A DNA stretch of 64,000 nt from Cohnella xylanilytica (GCF_014212175.1 NZ_JACJVR010000070.1:25719-89718), one strand, 5' to 3'; positions 16,551 to 25,522 are shown, numbered from the stretch's first letter. The notes: generated by a model not told the origin, from the letters alone. Numbers and translations: made by a program.

Positions 16551-17525
16551 TTACAGGCTCGATAACCTCTTCGGGAGCTCGTCCCCTTGCGAAGCGATCC
16601 ACATCATCTCGTTCGCGAACCGTCTCGGAATCGGGTCCTTGCCGTCCATTCCGGGGCGGAGCCACCATACGCTCTCCATGTACCATAGCAGCGCGATAGA
16701 ATCCGCGATCTGCCCCTGCGGGAAGGCGCGAAACTCCCGATAACCGGACAGGAAGGCGTCGACCTTCCGCAAGTCCAACCCTTCTTCTTCGTTCAGGCCG
16801 CCCGAGAGGATCGCTCTCGCCGCGTCCAGTTCGGGATAATCGTAGTTCAGCCGGTCGAAGTCGAGCACGGCCGAGACGCGATCGCCGGTGAAAAGCAGGT
16901 TGTCCGTCCACAAATCCCGGTGAGCCCAACCCCGCTCGCACCGATGCCGGAGCCTCCCGACGTCCAGTTCGCGGACGCGGTCCTTCTGGCGCTCGAATAG
17001 CGGAACCAGATGCGTCCCGCCTTCCCGCTCGGCTTGTTCGATGGCGGCATCCCAATGGCGGATCCGATCCTCGGGCTCCGGAGGAACGAACTGCGGCTCC
17101 GGTTCCTCCCCGTCCGTCGAACCGTCGTTCAGATGCCGGTGCATCGCTCCCGCCACCCTGCCGAGATCGTACATCCGGGACGCGCTCGCCGTCCCGCTCC
17201 CGATCCGTTCTCCTTCGCAAAAGCGCATGAGCATATACCGGTCTCCGGACTGCGCTTCGTGCAGCAGAGTGCCTTGGAATTCCAGCACCCGCGGACAAGG
17301 AATGCCGGCCTCATGAAGCCGTTGCTGCCCAATTAGCGCGGCTTCCAGCACCTTCGCTTCTTTGTACCTCCTGGCATGATATTTCTTCAGAACAAGCGGC
17401 TCCCCGTCGGTGTGGAGAACCCATTTGGCGTTTAACCAGCCCAAGCGAACGGGCTCCGCCCGAACGATACGGAACCCGAACTTGCCCTCGCACTCCCTGA
17501 ACAATCGATCATCCGCGTCTTCCAA
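16551..17525 (-). CDS. Phosphotransferase family protein (APH / homoserine-kinase II fold)
   Basis: Protein of 324 residues with an aminoglycoside-phosphotransferase-like kinase fold. Seen: PLVLKKYHARRYKEA giving the ATP-binding Lys, RVLEFQGTLLHEAQSG, the catalytic loop GWAHRDLWTDNLLF near residue 205, and AVLDFDRLNYDYPELD with the metal-binding Asp. These kinases phosphorylate small hydroxyl compounds; in spore formers the CotS/YtaA spore-coat kinases have this fold. The substrate is undetermined. It is divergent from the SDR at 17682, with about 150 bases between. Confidence 0.85.
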   Translation of the reverse strand: MEDADDRLFRECEGKFGFRIVRAEPVRLGWLNAKWVLHTDGEPLVLKKYHARRYKEAKVLEAALIGQQRLHEAGIPCPRVLEFQGTLLHEAQSGDRYMLMRFCEGERIGSGTASASRMYDLGRVAGAMHRHLNDGSTDGEEPEPQFVPPEPEDRIRHWDAAIEQAEREGGTHLVPLFERQKDRVRELDVGRLRHRCERGWAHRDLWTDNLLFTGDRVSAVLDFDRLNYDYPELDAARAILSGGLNEEEGLDLRKVDAFLSGYREFRAFPQGQIADSIALLWYMESVWWLRPGMDGKDPIPRRFANEMMWIASQGDELPKRLSSL

Positions 17526-17681
17526 GCGCGCAACCCTCGTCTCCTATAAGTCCTCTCCTATCTATTCCGCTTCCCGGCCGGAGAATCCTCCGCGAAGCCT
17601 CCCTCCGAATGAGAGAGCAACATAGCGAAGCCGGCCCCGTGTTACAACGGAGAAGTAGTTTCGATAAGGGAGATGAGCCGA

Positions 17682-18446
17682 ATGAACAAGTTGGAAAAGA
17701 AGGTTGCATTGGTGACGGGGGCAAGCCGGGGGATCGGCCGCGGCATCGCGGTCCGCCTCGCGCGGGAGGGCGCTCTCGTGGCGGTGCATTACGGGAGCAA
17801 CCGGAGCGCGGCGGAGCTGACGGTCCGGGAGATCCGGACGGCCGGAGGCGAAGCCTTCGCGGTGGAAGCCGACCTGTCGTCGGCGGAAGGAATTCTGCGT
17901 CTGTTCGCCGCCCTGGACGCCGAGCTGACGGCGCGAATCGGCCATAACCGGCTCGACATTCTCGTCAATAACGCCGGAATCGGGCAGACGATTCCGCTCG
18001 AGGAGACGACGGCGGAGTCGTTGGACGAGGTGTTGAACCTCCATGTCAAAGCGCCGATTCTCGTCACGCGGGAAGCGCTGGCCCGCCTGAACGACGGCGG
18101 CCGGATCATCAATCTCTCGTCCGCGGTGACGCGGATCGCCTTCCCCGGCCTGCTCGGCTACAGCGTGTCGAAGGGCGCGGTCAACACGATGACTCTCGCC
18201 CTGGCCCAGCAGCTTGGGGCGCGGCAGATTACCGTGAACGCCCTCATGCCGGGCATCGTCGAGACCGAGATGAACGCCGGAACGCTCGGCAGCCCGGAAG
18301 GGCGGGCGTTCGCCGCCGGCCTGTCCGTGTTCGGCCGATGGGGGCAGCCCGAGGACGTGGCCGACATCGCCGCCTTCCTCGCATCCGACGACAGCCGCTG
18401 GGTGACCGGGCAGCTGATCGACGCGAGCGGCGGTACCCGCTTGTAA
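17682..18446 (+). CDS. Short-chain dehydrogenase/reductase, FabG-like
   Basis: Classical SDR of about 254 residues. Seen: VALVTGASRGIGRGIA (cofactor loop), HYGSNRSAAE suggesting NADP preference, LVNNAGIG, active-site Ser in INLSSAVTR and the YSVSKGAVNT tyrosine-lysine pair, and the common C-terminus VTGQLIDASGGTRL. I chose ATG 17682 because AAGGGAG is nine bases upstream; an ATG at 17673 lies too close. Monocistronic. Probably reduces a keto compound; physiological role unknown. Confidence 0.9.
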   Translation: MNKLEKKVALVTGASRGIGRGIAVRLAREGALVAVHYGSNRSAAELTVREIRTAGGEAFAVEADLSSAEGILRLFAALDAELTARIGHNRLDILVNNAGIGQTIPLEETTAESLDEVLNLHVKAPILVTREALARLNDGGRIINLSSAVTRIAFPGLLGYSVSKGAVNTMTLALAQQLGARQITVNALMPGIVETEMNAGTLGSPEGRAFAAGLSVFGRWGQPEDVADIAAFLASDDSRWVTGQLIDASGGTRL

Positions 18447-18546
18447 GGAATCGGCTCGCTGCCCAATCCAGGAAATACTTGCCTAAACTGGATGAATGGC
18501 CGACAATGAAGAACGAGGGATTCTCTTAAGCGGACCGCCATGCTTA

Positions 18547-18672
18547 TCGTTGTCCCTACAACGACTTCCGAAGGAGTGATGAGGTGTTGAATACGATTCT
18601 GAACACGAATAAGCCTGCGAGAGGTCGTTGCCGGTAGGGACGGATAAGCGCCTCTCGCAAGGCCATGGGAGG
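18547..18672 (+). promoter_or_regulatory. Attenuator-like leader with mutually exclusive stems
   Basis: Four complementary segments: A GTCCCTACAACGAC (18552-18565) pairs over 14 bases with C at 18624-18641 (a GCCG bulge in C); B GCGAGAGG (18617-18624) pairs exactly with D CCTCTCGC (18651-18658). The order A-B-C-D makes A:C and B:D compete. A can also fold on itself (TCGTTGT-CCCT-ACAACGA, 18547-18564). A short ORF (18584-18637) runs through B and C, and the acetyltransferase site GGGAGG is at 18667-18672, just after D. Confidence 0.5.
18584..18637 (+). CDS. Putative 16-17 residue leader peptide ending RGRCR
   Basis: GTG-TTG start pair seven or ten bases after AAGGAG (18571-18576), reading LNTILNTNKPARGRCR and then TAG. 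The C-terminus contains R-G-R and R-C-R, the Arg/Lys-X-Arg/Lys pattern at which macrolide-bound ribosomes are known to stall. It overlaps the alternative stems of the leader upstream of the acetyltransferase. Its role as a sensor peptide is inference; no expression evidence exists here. Confidence 0.45.
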   Translation: MLNTILNTNKPARGRCR

Positions 18673-18682
18673 CAGACTGGCT

Positions 18683-19144
18683 ATGATGGAATTGGAAAAG
18701 CGATATTCGCCGGCGGTCGAGCTGAGGCCGGTCGATGCGAACAACTGGTATGATTGCTCCCAGCTTGAGGTCACGGAGGAGCAGCGAGGCGTTTTTCCCG
18801 TCCCGATCGTGTACTGGCTGGCCGAGTCTGCCTATTGCGGATTCGCGCCCCTGGCCGTCTATGCCTCGGAAGAGCTTGTCGGGTTCGCGGCCTACGCCGT
18901 CGATCCCGACGACGGAAGCTACTGGATCATGGCCTTCATGATCGACGGCGGCCATCAGGGGAGAGGCTTCGGCCGAGCCGGAATGAAGGAGCTTATTCGA
19001 CTCATCCGGGAGACGCACGGCTGCGACCGAATCCGGCTCGGACACCGTCCGGGGAACGAGACGGCCGCGAGGCTGTACGCCTCGCTTGGGTTCGAAGAGG
19101 TGGATGCGTGCGATCGGGAGATCGTACGGGAATTGCGATTCTGA
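18683..19144 (+). CDS. GNAT N-acetyltransferase, BltD/PaiA-like polyamine acetyltransferase type
   Basis: Protein of about 153 residues of the GNAT fold, acetyl-CoA dependent. Seen: ELRPVDANNWYDCSQLEVTEEQ at the start and YWLAESAYCGFAPLAVY, both typical of spermine/spermidine acetyltransferases related to BltD, then YWIMAFMIDGGHQGRGFGRA carrying the CoA-binding Q/RxxGxG/A loop, and NETAARLYASLGFEE. The ATG at 18683 (or 18686) has GGGAGG ten bases upstream; the ATG at 18665 precedes that site. Its leader encodes a small peptide and alternative stems, so it may be inducible by a ribosome-targeting drug. The real substrate could be a polyamine or an amine-containing antibiotic. Confidence 0.85.
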   Translation: MMELEKRYSPAVELRPVDANNWYDCSQLEVTEEQRGVFPVPIVYWLAESAYCGFAPLAVYASEELVGFAAYAVDPDDGSYWIMAFMIDGGHQGRGFGRAGMKELIRLIRETHGCDRIRLGHRPGNETAARLYASLGFEEVDACDREIVRELRF

Positions 19145-19153
19145 ATTCGGCAG

Positions 19154-19182
19154 CGAGCCGCCCTCTCTTCGAGGGCGGCTCG
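19154..19182 (+). terminator. Perfect 12-bp hairpin
   Basis: CGAGCCGCCCTC, loop TCTTC, exact complement, then TTGTCGTTG; nine bases after the acetyltransferase stop. Confidence 0.8.
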
Positions 19183-19257
19183 TTGTCGTTGCGCGCTTGG
19201 ACGAACAAGCGGTAAGATAAATTTACCAACAAGACAATCGGAAGGAACGGGCATGCC

Positions 19258-20199
19258 ATGGGCACAGCGATCGCCGTTACGATCATTATCCTGGCCGTCC
19301 TCGCGGCCGGGCTCGCCGCGTCGGGGCTCTACTTCTACCGCGTCGCGATAGCGAGGAACAAGAAGGCGGTTCTGGAACGGAGTCCGGATCTGGACGACTT
19401 CGGAGCTCGCCGGCCGGACGAAGCCGCAGAGTGGGCCCGGCGGCAGCCCTGGGAATACGTCGCCGTGAAGTCCCGCGACGGTCTCGCGCTGCACGGCTAT
19501 TACCTGGAAGCGGACGAGCCGTCGAACCGGACGGTCATTCTGGCGCACGGCTATTCGGGCGAGGCGATGAGCAACATGCGCTCGCTCGCCAGGTTCTACC
19601 GCGAGAAGCTCGGCTATTGCGTGCTCATGCCGGACGCGCGGGGACACGGACGAAGCGAGGGCGGTTATATCGGCTTCGGATGGCCGGAACGGGAGGACTA
19701 TCTCGAATGGATCGATTACGCCGTCGGCCGCCAAGGGACGGACTGCCGGATCGTTCTGCACGGCGTCTCGATGGGCGGGGCCACCGTGCTGATGACGAGC
19801 GGCGAGCGGCTTCCCGGGCAGGTGAAGGCCGTCGTCAGCGACTGCGCCTACACGTCGGCCGTCGACATTCTCTCGTATCAACTGAAGCGGCTGTACAAGC
19901 TGCCCGCGTTCCCCCTCGTCCCGGTCACGAGCCTCGTCTGCCGGATCCGGGCGGGCTATTCGTTCTACGAAGCGTCGGCCCTCCGCCAAGTCGCGCGGGC
20001 GAAGACGCCGATTCTGTTCATCCATGGCGACGCCGACACGTTCGTCCCGTTCGGGATGGTCCGCCGGCTGTACGACGAGTGCGCGTCCGAGAAGGAGCTG
20101 CTCGTCGTCCCGGACGCCGGCCACGGCCTCGCGTACTCCGCGGACCCCGAAGGCTACGAGAGCGCCGTCCGGCGATTCCTCCGTCGCCACGCGGGGTAA
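19258..20199 (+). CDS. Membrane-anchored alpha/beta hydrolase
   Basis: Protein of 313 residues starting with a hydrophobic anchor (residues 4-29). The hydrolase domain shows ILAHGYSGEAMSNMR near 95, PDARGHGRSEG, the nucleophile HGVSMGGATVLM near 170, HGDADTFVPF carrying the Asp, and DAGHGLAYSADP carrying the His. This combination matches the YqkD/FrsA-related Bacillus hydrolases of unknown substrate. The start ATG has GGAAGG upstream. Ends in a terminator shared with the convergent ferredoxin reductase gene. Confidence 0.88.
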   Translation: MGTAIAVTIIILAVLAAGLAASGLYFYRVAIARNKKAVLERSPDLDDFGARRPDEAAEWARRQPWEYVAVKSRDGLALHGYYLEADEPSNRTVILAHGYSGEAMSNMRSLARFYREKLGYCVLMPDARGHGRSEGGYIGFGWPEREDYLEWIDYAVGRQGTDCRIVLHGVSMGGATVLMTSGERLPGQVKAVVSDCAYTSAVDILSYQLKRLYKLPAFPLVPVTSLVCRIRAGYSFYEASALRQVARAKTPILFIHGDADTFVPFGMVRRLYDECASEKELLVVPDAGHGLAYSADPEGYESAVRRFLRRHAG

Positions 20200-20210
20200 C
20201 GCCCATAGAA

Positions 20211-20247
20211 GAAGGTCCGGCTCCGCGACGGCGGATGCCGGACCTTC
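20211..20247 (+). terminator. Bidirectional hairpin between convergent genes
   Basis: GAAGGTCCGGC and its exact complement with a 15-base loop, between the hydrolase stop at 20199 and the reductase stop at 20293. Confidence 0.75.
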
Positions 20248-20292
20248 CTCGTTCGGCTTCATGCCATGCATGCTTCGACATGCCGTGCCGAT

Positions 20293-21339
20293 CTATTCTT
20301 CGTGTTCGTCGACGACTCCGAGCTCCCGGTTCTTCTCCTTGAACTTCGGGTTGTGCGAGGAGACGTACGCGAATCTCTCCGCCTGCGGATCCAGATACAG
20401 CTTGGCGCTGTTCAGCGCCAGGATGGCGTCGTTGAACGTGCCGGCGATCAGATGAACCTTGCTGTCGTGCTTGACGAAGTCTCCGGCCGCGAATATGCCG
20501 GGGATATTCGTCTCCATCTTGCTGCTGACGTTCGCGTGCCAGTCGCCCATGTCCAGCCCCCACTCCCGGATCGGGCCGAAGTTGTAGCGCAGGCCGTGGT
20601 TGACGATCACCGCGTCGACGGCGATTCTCTCCCGTTCTCCCGTCTCCGCGTGGGCGATCGTCACTTCGTCGATGGTCGTGCCGTTGCCGCTGTGCAGCGA
20701 CTCCACCGTATAAGGCGTCCGGACGGAAGCCGAGGACTCCTTCATCCGCTTGACGTTGCGCTCGTGGCCGCCGAATTGGTCGCGCCGGTGGACGACGGTA
20801 AGGCTGCTCGCGATCGGCTCCAGCGCGTTCGCCCAGTCGACCGCGGAATCGCCCCCGCCCGAGATGAGCACGCGCTTGCCCCGGAACTCCTCGAGCTCCT
20901 GCACCGTGTAGTGCAGGTTCGTCACCTCGAAGCGGTCCGCCCCTTCGATGTCGAGCTTCGCCAGCTCGAGGATGCCGTAGCCGATCGCGAGCACGACCGT
21001 CCGCGTCCAGTGGCGCTCCCCGTTCGCGGCGGTCAGGATAAACGTGCCGTCCGCCTGACGGTCGCAGGAGACGATCTGCTGGCCGAGCACGATCGTCGGA
21101 TCGAACGTCTTCGCCTGCCGGATCATCTGCTCGAGCAGCTGCCGGCCCAGCGTCGGAGGGAGCCCGCCGACGTCCCAGATCATCTTCTCCGGGTAGATCA
21201 GCACTCTCCCGCCCAATTCGTCGCGAGCCTCGATCAGCTTCGTCTTCAAGTCTCTCATGCCGCTATAGAAAGCCGTATACATGCCGGCGGGGCCTCCGCC
21301 GATGATCGTCACGTCGTACAGCTCGAGTTGGTCGCTCAT
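20293..21339 (-). CDS. Ferredoxin/flavodoxin--NADP+ reductase, YumC (TrxR-like) type
   Basis: FAD enzyme of 348 residues that passes electrons between NADPH and ferredoxin or flavodoxin. Seen: [20 protein letters not shown] (FAD site, residues 10-30), [25 protein letters not shown] (NADP site), [10 protein letters not shown], and [12 protein letters not shown]. The thioredoxin-reductase CxxC is absent, as expected for this type. The promoter region contains a canonical Fur box, so iron starvation should induce it, as known for Bacillus yumC. A ferredoxin gene is not adjacent. Confidence 0.93.
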   Translation of the reverse strand: MSDQLELYDVTIIGGGPAGMYTAFYSGMRDLKTKLIEARDELGGRVLIYPEKMIWDVGGLPPTLGRQLLEQMIRQAKTFDPTIVLGQQIVSCDRQADGTFILTAANGERHWTRTVVLAIGYGILELAKLDIEGADRFEVTNLHYTVQELEEFRGKRVLISGGGDSAVDWANALEPIASSLTVVHRRDQFGGHERNVKRMKESSASVRTPYTVESLHSGNGTTIDEVTIAHAETGERERIAVDAVIVNHGLRYNFGPIREWGLDMGDWHANVSSKMETNIPGIFAAGDFVKHDSKVHLIAGTFNDAILALNSAKLYLDPQAERFAYVSSHNPKFKEKNRELGVVDEHEE

Positions 21340-21392
21340 CCTTCATTCCCCTGTCTGGATCGCCGGTTTGAACATCACTGCCTCTCATTGTA

Positions 21393-21411
21393 GTTGATAA
21401 TGATTATCAAC
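21393..21411 (-). promoter_or_regulatory. Fur box
   Basis: GTTGATAATGATTATCAAC: a perfect 7-1-7 TGATAAT-G-ATTATCA inside a 19-bp palindrome, 54 bases upstream of the ferredoxin reductase start. Confidence 0.92.
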
Positions 21412-21464
21412 GTCAACTCTAATCGCCTAATGACGCTAATTATTCACAGGATGAAATTGCAGAA

Positions 21465-23618
21465 TTAAATCGAAGGACAGCGGCGCTCCCCCTTCGGAAC
21501 GACGCGATCCCAATGCCGGTGCAAGGCGATCGCCTCCAGGAACGCCTCGGCGAACGCGGCGGAATCCGGCGAATCGGATGAAGCGAATGAAGCGGACGAG
21601 GCGGATGAATCGGGCAAGTCGGGCATTGCCGCGGAGATCACGCCCTGGCTGCCCGCCAGGCCGCCGGTCTCGAGCCAAACCGTTCCGCCGTGAGACGCCG
21701 CGATAGGCTTATAGTGGGCGAAGGCGTCCCGCAGGAATTCCGCCGGGCCCTTATCCGCCTGGCCGACGTCGACCCGGCCGGAGGCGACGTAGATCGCGTC
21801 GAACAGGACGGAATCGGTCGTCGCGTACGTATGGACGGCCTCCAGCTCGAAGCCGTCCGCTCCGCGATGCTTCCCGAGCCGGCCGGCGACGGCCTCCGCC
21901 CGAACGCCGGCCGCCTGCAAGACGTCCATCACCGCCCGCACGTACGCCCCGTCGAAGTCTTCGCCCAGCAGGACGGCGACCTTGCGGCCCTTCGGCGACT
22001 TCGCGGTATTCATCAGGCTGAGGGCCGGCGACCGGCGAGTCTCCTTCGAGCCGCCTTCCCGGGGCGGAACCGCTCCGATGGCCTCGGCGACGGGAACCGC
22101 CAGCTCGAGGCTGACGTTGGCGAACAGGTCGACCGCCTGCTGCCGCACGGACGGGCTCCCGACCTTGCCCAGCTCGAAGCTGAACGCCTGGACGATGTGC
22201 TTCCTCTCCACCTCGCTCATGCTGTTCCAGAACAGGGCCGCCTGCGAGAAATGGTCCCGGAAGCTCGCGCTTCGCGCGCGCACCTTGCGGCCTTCTATTT
22301 TCTCCTGGTAATGGACGTAGCCGCCCTCGGCTTCGCTTACGGGGGCCGGCGTATTGCCGGCGAGCGAATTGTTCCGGTAGCTGACGGCCCCGCGGTTGAT
22401 CGTCTGGCGGCCGTAGCCGTCCCTCTGGTTGTTATGGAACGGGCAGACGGGCCGGTTGATCGGCAGTTCGTGGAAGTTCGGGCCGCCGAGCCGGATGAGC
22501 TGCGTATCCGTGTAGGAGAACAGGCGCCCCTGGAGCAGCGGGTCGTTGGTGAAGTCGATGCCCGGCACGACGTGGCCGGGATGGAACGCGACCTGCTCGG
22601 TCTCCGCGAACACGTTGTCCACGTTGCGGTTCAACGTCATTTTCCCCACGAGCTTCACCGGCACTTCCTCTTCCGGCCACAGCTTCGTCGGGTCCAGGAT
22701 GTCGAAGTCGAACCGGAACTCGTCCTCTTCGGGGAGAAGCTGGACGCCCAGCTCGAACTCCAGGAAGTCCCCTCTCTCGATCGCCTCCCACATGTCGCGC
22801 CGGTTGAAGTCCGGATCCTGCCCCGCGATCTTCTGCGCCTCGTCCCACACCAGGGAGTGCGCGCCGAGCACCGGCTTCCAGTGGAACTTGACGAAGTGCG
22901 CTTGTCCGAGGTCGTTCACGAACCGGAACGTATGGACGCCGAACCCTTCCATCATCCGGAAGCTGCGGGGCAGCGCCCGGTCGGACATCAGCCACAGGAC
23001 CATGTGGGCCGTCTCCGGGTTGTTCGCCACGAAGTCCCAGAAGGTGTCGTGGGCCGAGGCCGCCTGGGGCATCTCGTGATGAGGCTCGGGCTTGAGCGCG
23101 TGCACGAGATCGGGGAACTTGATGGCATCCTGGATGAAAAACACCGGCATATTGTTCCCGACGAGGTCGTAGTTGCCTTCTTCCGTATAGAACTTGGTCG
23201 CGAAGCCGCGGACGTCGCGAACGGTCTCCGCCGAACCGCGCGAGCCGGCGACGGTCGAGAACCGGACGAAGACGGGCGTCTTCTTGGCGGGATCCTGCAG
23301 GAACTTCGCCTTCGTGTAGGGAGCCAGCGACTCGTAGACCTGGAACTCGCCATGCGCGGCGAACCCTCTGGCGTGCACGATTCTCTCGGGAATTCGCTCG
23401 TGGTCGAAGTGGGTCATTTTCTCGCGGAAGTGGAAGTCCTCCATCAAGGTCGGACCCCTCTCGCCCGCCTTGAGCGAGAACTCGTCCTCCGACAGGACGA
23501 CGCCTTGGTTCGTCGTCAGCTTCCGCCCTTCGTCCGTCACCCGGTATTGTTCAAGCTGCTGGTCCTTGAGGTTGCGCGGTTCTCTCGGATCTCTCGGTTC
23601 TCTCGATTGCTCGCTCAT
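21465..23618 (-). CDS. Large-subunit (clade 2) catalase, HPII/KatE type
   Basis: Haem catalase of about 717 residues, with the extra C-terminal domain of large catalases. Seen: [16 protein letters not shown] with the distal His near residue 80, [33 protein letters not shown], and [14 protein letters not shown] with the proximal Tyr. Residues from about 545 on ([15 protein letters not shown]) form the DJ-1/flavodoxin-like tail. ATG 23618 has AAGGAG eight bases upstream; an in-frame GTG nine bases earlier overlaps that site. The N-terminus has an Arg-Glu-Pro repeat ([11 protein letters not shown]). It removes hydrogen peroxide in the cytoplasm; in Bacillus such catalases are stationary-phase or general-stress genes. 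Confidence 0.96.
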   Translation of the reverse strand: MSEQSREPRDPREPRNLKDQQLEQYRVTDEGRKLTTNQGVVLSEDEFSLKAGERGPTLMEDFHFREKMTHFDHERIPERIVHARGFAAHGEFQVYESLAPYTKAKFLQDPAKKTPVFVRFSTVAGSRGSAETVRDVRGFATKFYTEEGNYDLVGNNMPVFFIQDAIKFPDLVHALKPEPHHEMPQAASAHDTFWDFVANNPETAHMVLWLMSDRALPRSFRMMEGFGVHTFRFVNDLGQAHFVKFHWKPVLGAHSLVWDEAQKIAGQDPDFNRRDMWEAIERGDFLEFELGVQLLPEEDEFRFDFDILDPTKLWPEEEVPVKLVGKMTLNRNVDNVFAETEQVAFHPGHVVPGIDFTNDPLLQGRLFSYTDTQLIRLGGPNFHELPINRPVCPFHNNQRDGYGRQTINRGAVSYRNNSLAGNTPAPVSEAEGGYVHYQEKIEGRKVRARSASFRDHFSQAALFWNSMSEVERKHIVQAFSFELGKVGSPSVRQQAVDLFANVSLELAVPVAEAIGAVPPREGGSKETRRSPALSLMNTAKSPKGRKVAVLLGEDFDGAYVRAVMDVLQAAGVRAEAVAGRLGKHRGADGFELEAVHTYATTDSVLFDAIYVASGRVDVGQADKGPAEFLRDAFAHYKPIAASHGGTVWLETGGLAGSQGVISAAMPDLPDSSASSASFASSDSPDSAAFAEAFLEAIALHRHWDRVVPKGERRCPSI

Positions 23619-23672
23619 GATCGCCACTCCTTCGCTGGGGATTGGGTCCGGTTGGGACCGGCTTCTTTTTCT

Positions 23673-23708
23673 TTACCCCGTTCGCGGAGAGGCTCAACCC
23701 CGAACGGG
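23673..23708 (-). promoter_or_regulatory. Possible stress-sigma promoter inside an inverted repeat, catalase
   Basis: On the minus strand GTTGAG, 14 bases, GGGTAA resembles the sigma-B pattern (GTTTAA / GGGTAT). It is flanked by CCCGTTCG (23677-23684) and CGAACGGG (23701-23708). It lies about 60 bases upstream of the catalase start. Whether this organism has sigma-B is unknown. Confidence 0.3.
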
Positions 23709-23729
23709 CGAATGGAGATAGGGCGGGCT

Positions 23730-23914
23730 GTAACGGACTCAGATGACGCTATTCGGCTTCAAAAGCCAAGTTTGAAAATCTAACGAACCCACGCGAGCTT
23801 ATTTGGCGTGATTGGACCCAAAAACGGGCTTTCGGAACAAAATAACGTTTCTACGATTCGTTACAATCGGAAATTGCTCGTTTTCGACGAAATAACGTCT
23901 CTACGATCCGTTAG
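23730..23914. repeat. FFRR dispersed repeat element, copy 1
   Basis: Four copies of a motif near CTAACGAATCG-N3-AGACGCTATTTCG: two forward (23730 and 23780) and two reverse (about 23840-23863 and 23888-23914). The second copy of the element at 63810-63993 has the same length and spacing. The whole element is an imperfect inverted repeat. No gene lies in 23628-24551; this stretch is filled by this element, a 52-bp array and a low-complexity tract. Confidence 0.75.
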
Positions 23915-24026
23915 CTGCCTTCCGGCCGACGGCATTGGAACTTGGATCCATGTAAGAAAACTACGGATGACCCATTTACCAATCTCGCAGACATGGCGGG
24001 CTTTACCGCAGGCGGGCGGATTCATT

Positions 24027-24330
24027 TGTGTGATTTTTCGTATAACGCACCGCCGAAAAAATCAAGGCAGATGAATTCTGTATGATTTTTCACTCACCAT
24101 TTAAGCAAGGCGCCTTCTTAGAGCATAATTTGTATGATTTTTTATACACCATTTAAGCAAGACGCCTTCCTGAAGCATAATTTGTATGATTTTTCGTACA
24201 CCATTTAAGCAAGGCGCCTTCTTCAAATAGAATTTGTATGATTTTTCCATCCGCCATTCAACTAGCAGGCGCCTTTTCGAGCCGGAATCTAGTCCAAGTC
24301 CAAAATTTTTCAGGATAAGTTCCGTTAGTG
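24027..24330. repeat. 52-bp tandem repeat family, array 2 (5 units)
   Basis: Units start at 24027, 24079, 24131, 24183 and 24235, exactly 52 bases apart. The three central units share TGTATGATTTTT, then ACCATTTAAGCAAG, then CGCCTTC and a TAATT end. The tail CAGGATAAGTTCCGTTAGTGA resembles the tail of array 1 near 11300. Same strand sense as array 1. Confidence 0.88.
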
Positions 24331-24389
24331 AAAATGCGTTATCCGCAGAAAAAAAGCCCAACCGCCGGAGAGCCATGCAAACATCGCTC

Positions 24390-24510
24390 CGGGGGCTGGA
24401 CTTGGGCTGGGATTGGGCTGAGATAGGCTTGGTGGGCTGAGCTTCGGTCAAACTTAGGCTGAGCTTGAGGCAGGCTTGGAGTCGGGCTCGAGTTAGGTGC
24501 GTGTCGGATG
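24390..24510. repeat. Low-complexity GGGCTGAG/TTGG tract
   Basis: Degenerate repetition of TTGGGCTGGGAT, GGGCTGAGAT, GGGCTGAGCTT, GGCTGAGCTTG. It follows the 52-bp array and precedes the convergent SDR stop. No gene or clear hairpin. Confidence 0.45.
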
Positions 24511-24551
24511 GCAGACCGAGTACGAACGGGACAGCCATGCTTCGTCGTCTC

Positions 24552-25388
24552 TTACAGCAGCGTCTCCGCTCCGTCGATGAAGATTTCGGTTCCCGAGATG
24601 CGGCTGGACCGCTCCGAAGCGAGGAAGAACACCAGATCGGCCACCTGCTCCGGCCGGCCCGGCCCGCGCTCCAGCGGCTGATCGCCTTCCGGATATTCGA
24701 CCGGGATGCGGATCTTGTCCACTTCCTTCGTCCTCTCGGTGTTCTCCCCGATGTTCGTCTCGATCGCCCCGGGGCAGATGACGTTGACCCGGATCTTGTA
24801 GCGGGCCAGCTCGAGCGCGGCCATCTTCGCGAAGGCGACCTGGCCGGCCTTGGACGCGCTGTAGGCCGACATGCCGAAGCCGGAGAACTTGCGGCTGCCG
24901 TTGACGGAGGCCGTCACGATGATGCTGCCTCCCGTCTTCTTCATGTGGGGGACGGCGTATTTGAACGTCAGGAACGTTCCCTTCAAGTTCGTGGACAGCG
25001 TCTCGTCCCACGCCTCCGGCGTCAGATCCTCGATCGGCGCGAGCGTGCCGTTGATGCCCGCGTTCGCGAAGACGACGTCGATGCGGCCGAACCGCCCGGC
25101 GGCGGACTCGATCGCCTTCCGGACCCGCTCCGGGTCCGAGACGTCGACGTCGTAAAATTCGGATTCCCGGCCCAGCTCCCGGATCTCCTTCTCCACCTCT
25201 TCGGTCCGGTTGTCGTTCAAGTCCAGCAGGCAGACGTTCGCCCCGCCCCGCGCCAGCGCGAGGGCGGAGGCGCGGCCGATGCCCGAGCCCGCCCCCGTGA
25301 CGATCGCTACCTTATCCTGAAGCGGCAGCCGGCCGGCCCCCGCGGACGACGATTCATTCGAAGGGTTCATTCCCATTCCCATCCCCAT
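24552..25388 (-). CDS. Short-chain dehydrogenase/reductase
   Basis: Classical SDR of 272-278 residues. Seen: VAIVTGAGSGIGRASALAL, LLDLNDNR (acidic residue suggesting NAD preference), VFANAGINGTLAPIEDL, ITASVNGSR-type Ser region (IIVTASVNGSRKFSG), YSASKAGQVAF, and ISGTEIFIDGAETLL. The N-terminus has four in-frame ATGs (MGMGMGMN); the first lies only three bases from GAGGAGG, so one of the later ones is more likely used. The substrate is unknown. It is not in an operon. Confidence 0.88.
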   Translation of the reverse strand: MGMGMGMNPSNESSSAGAGRLPLQDKVAIVTGAGSGIGRASALALARGGANVCLLDLNDNRTEEVEKEIRELGRESEFYDVDVSDPERVRKAIESAAGRFGRIDVVFANAGINGTLAPIEDLTPEAWDETLSTNLKGTFLTFKYAVPHMKKTGGSIIVTASVNGSRKFSGFGMSAYSASKAGQVAFAKMAALELARYKIRVNVICPGAIETNIGENTERTKEVDKIRIPVEYPEGDQPLERGPGRPEQVADLVFFLASERSSRISGTEIFIDGAETLL

Positions 25389-25474
25389 CTCCTCCTCGGC
25401 GGTTTATACCTTGAATATAAATCGTTATGTCCAACTTTAAACAACCGTATCCGGATCGGAGGGGGAAAACGCGA

Positions 25475-25516
25475 ACAGGCAGCCGCCCGGGACGTTCCCC
25501 GCGGACGGCTGCCTGT
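25475..25516 (-). terminator. Terminator of the chemoreceptor gene
   Basis: 11-bp stem ACAGGCAGCCG / CGGCTGCCTGT; minus-strand tail TCGCGTTTTCC, just after the stop. Confidence 0.7.
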
Positions 25517-25522
25517 CTGACG

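Noticed and set aside
16516..17298. Alternative minus-strand frame inside the kinase-like gene
   Set aside because: Low-complexity Arg/Ser/Gly product; the frame at 16551-17525 has the kinase catalytic motifs.
21690..23783. 697-codon plus-strand frame opposite the catalase
   Set aside because: Antisense shadow of a highly conserved catalase gene; no recognisable domain.
24027..24330. CRISPR-like look of the 52-bp array
   Set aside because: The parts between the conserved heads are similar from unit to unit, so they are not unique spacers; no cas gene is near; the period includes conserved sequence throughout.
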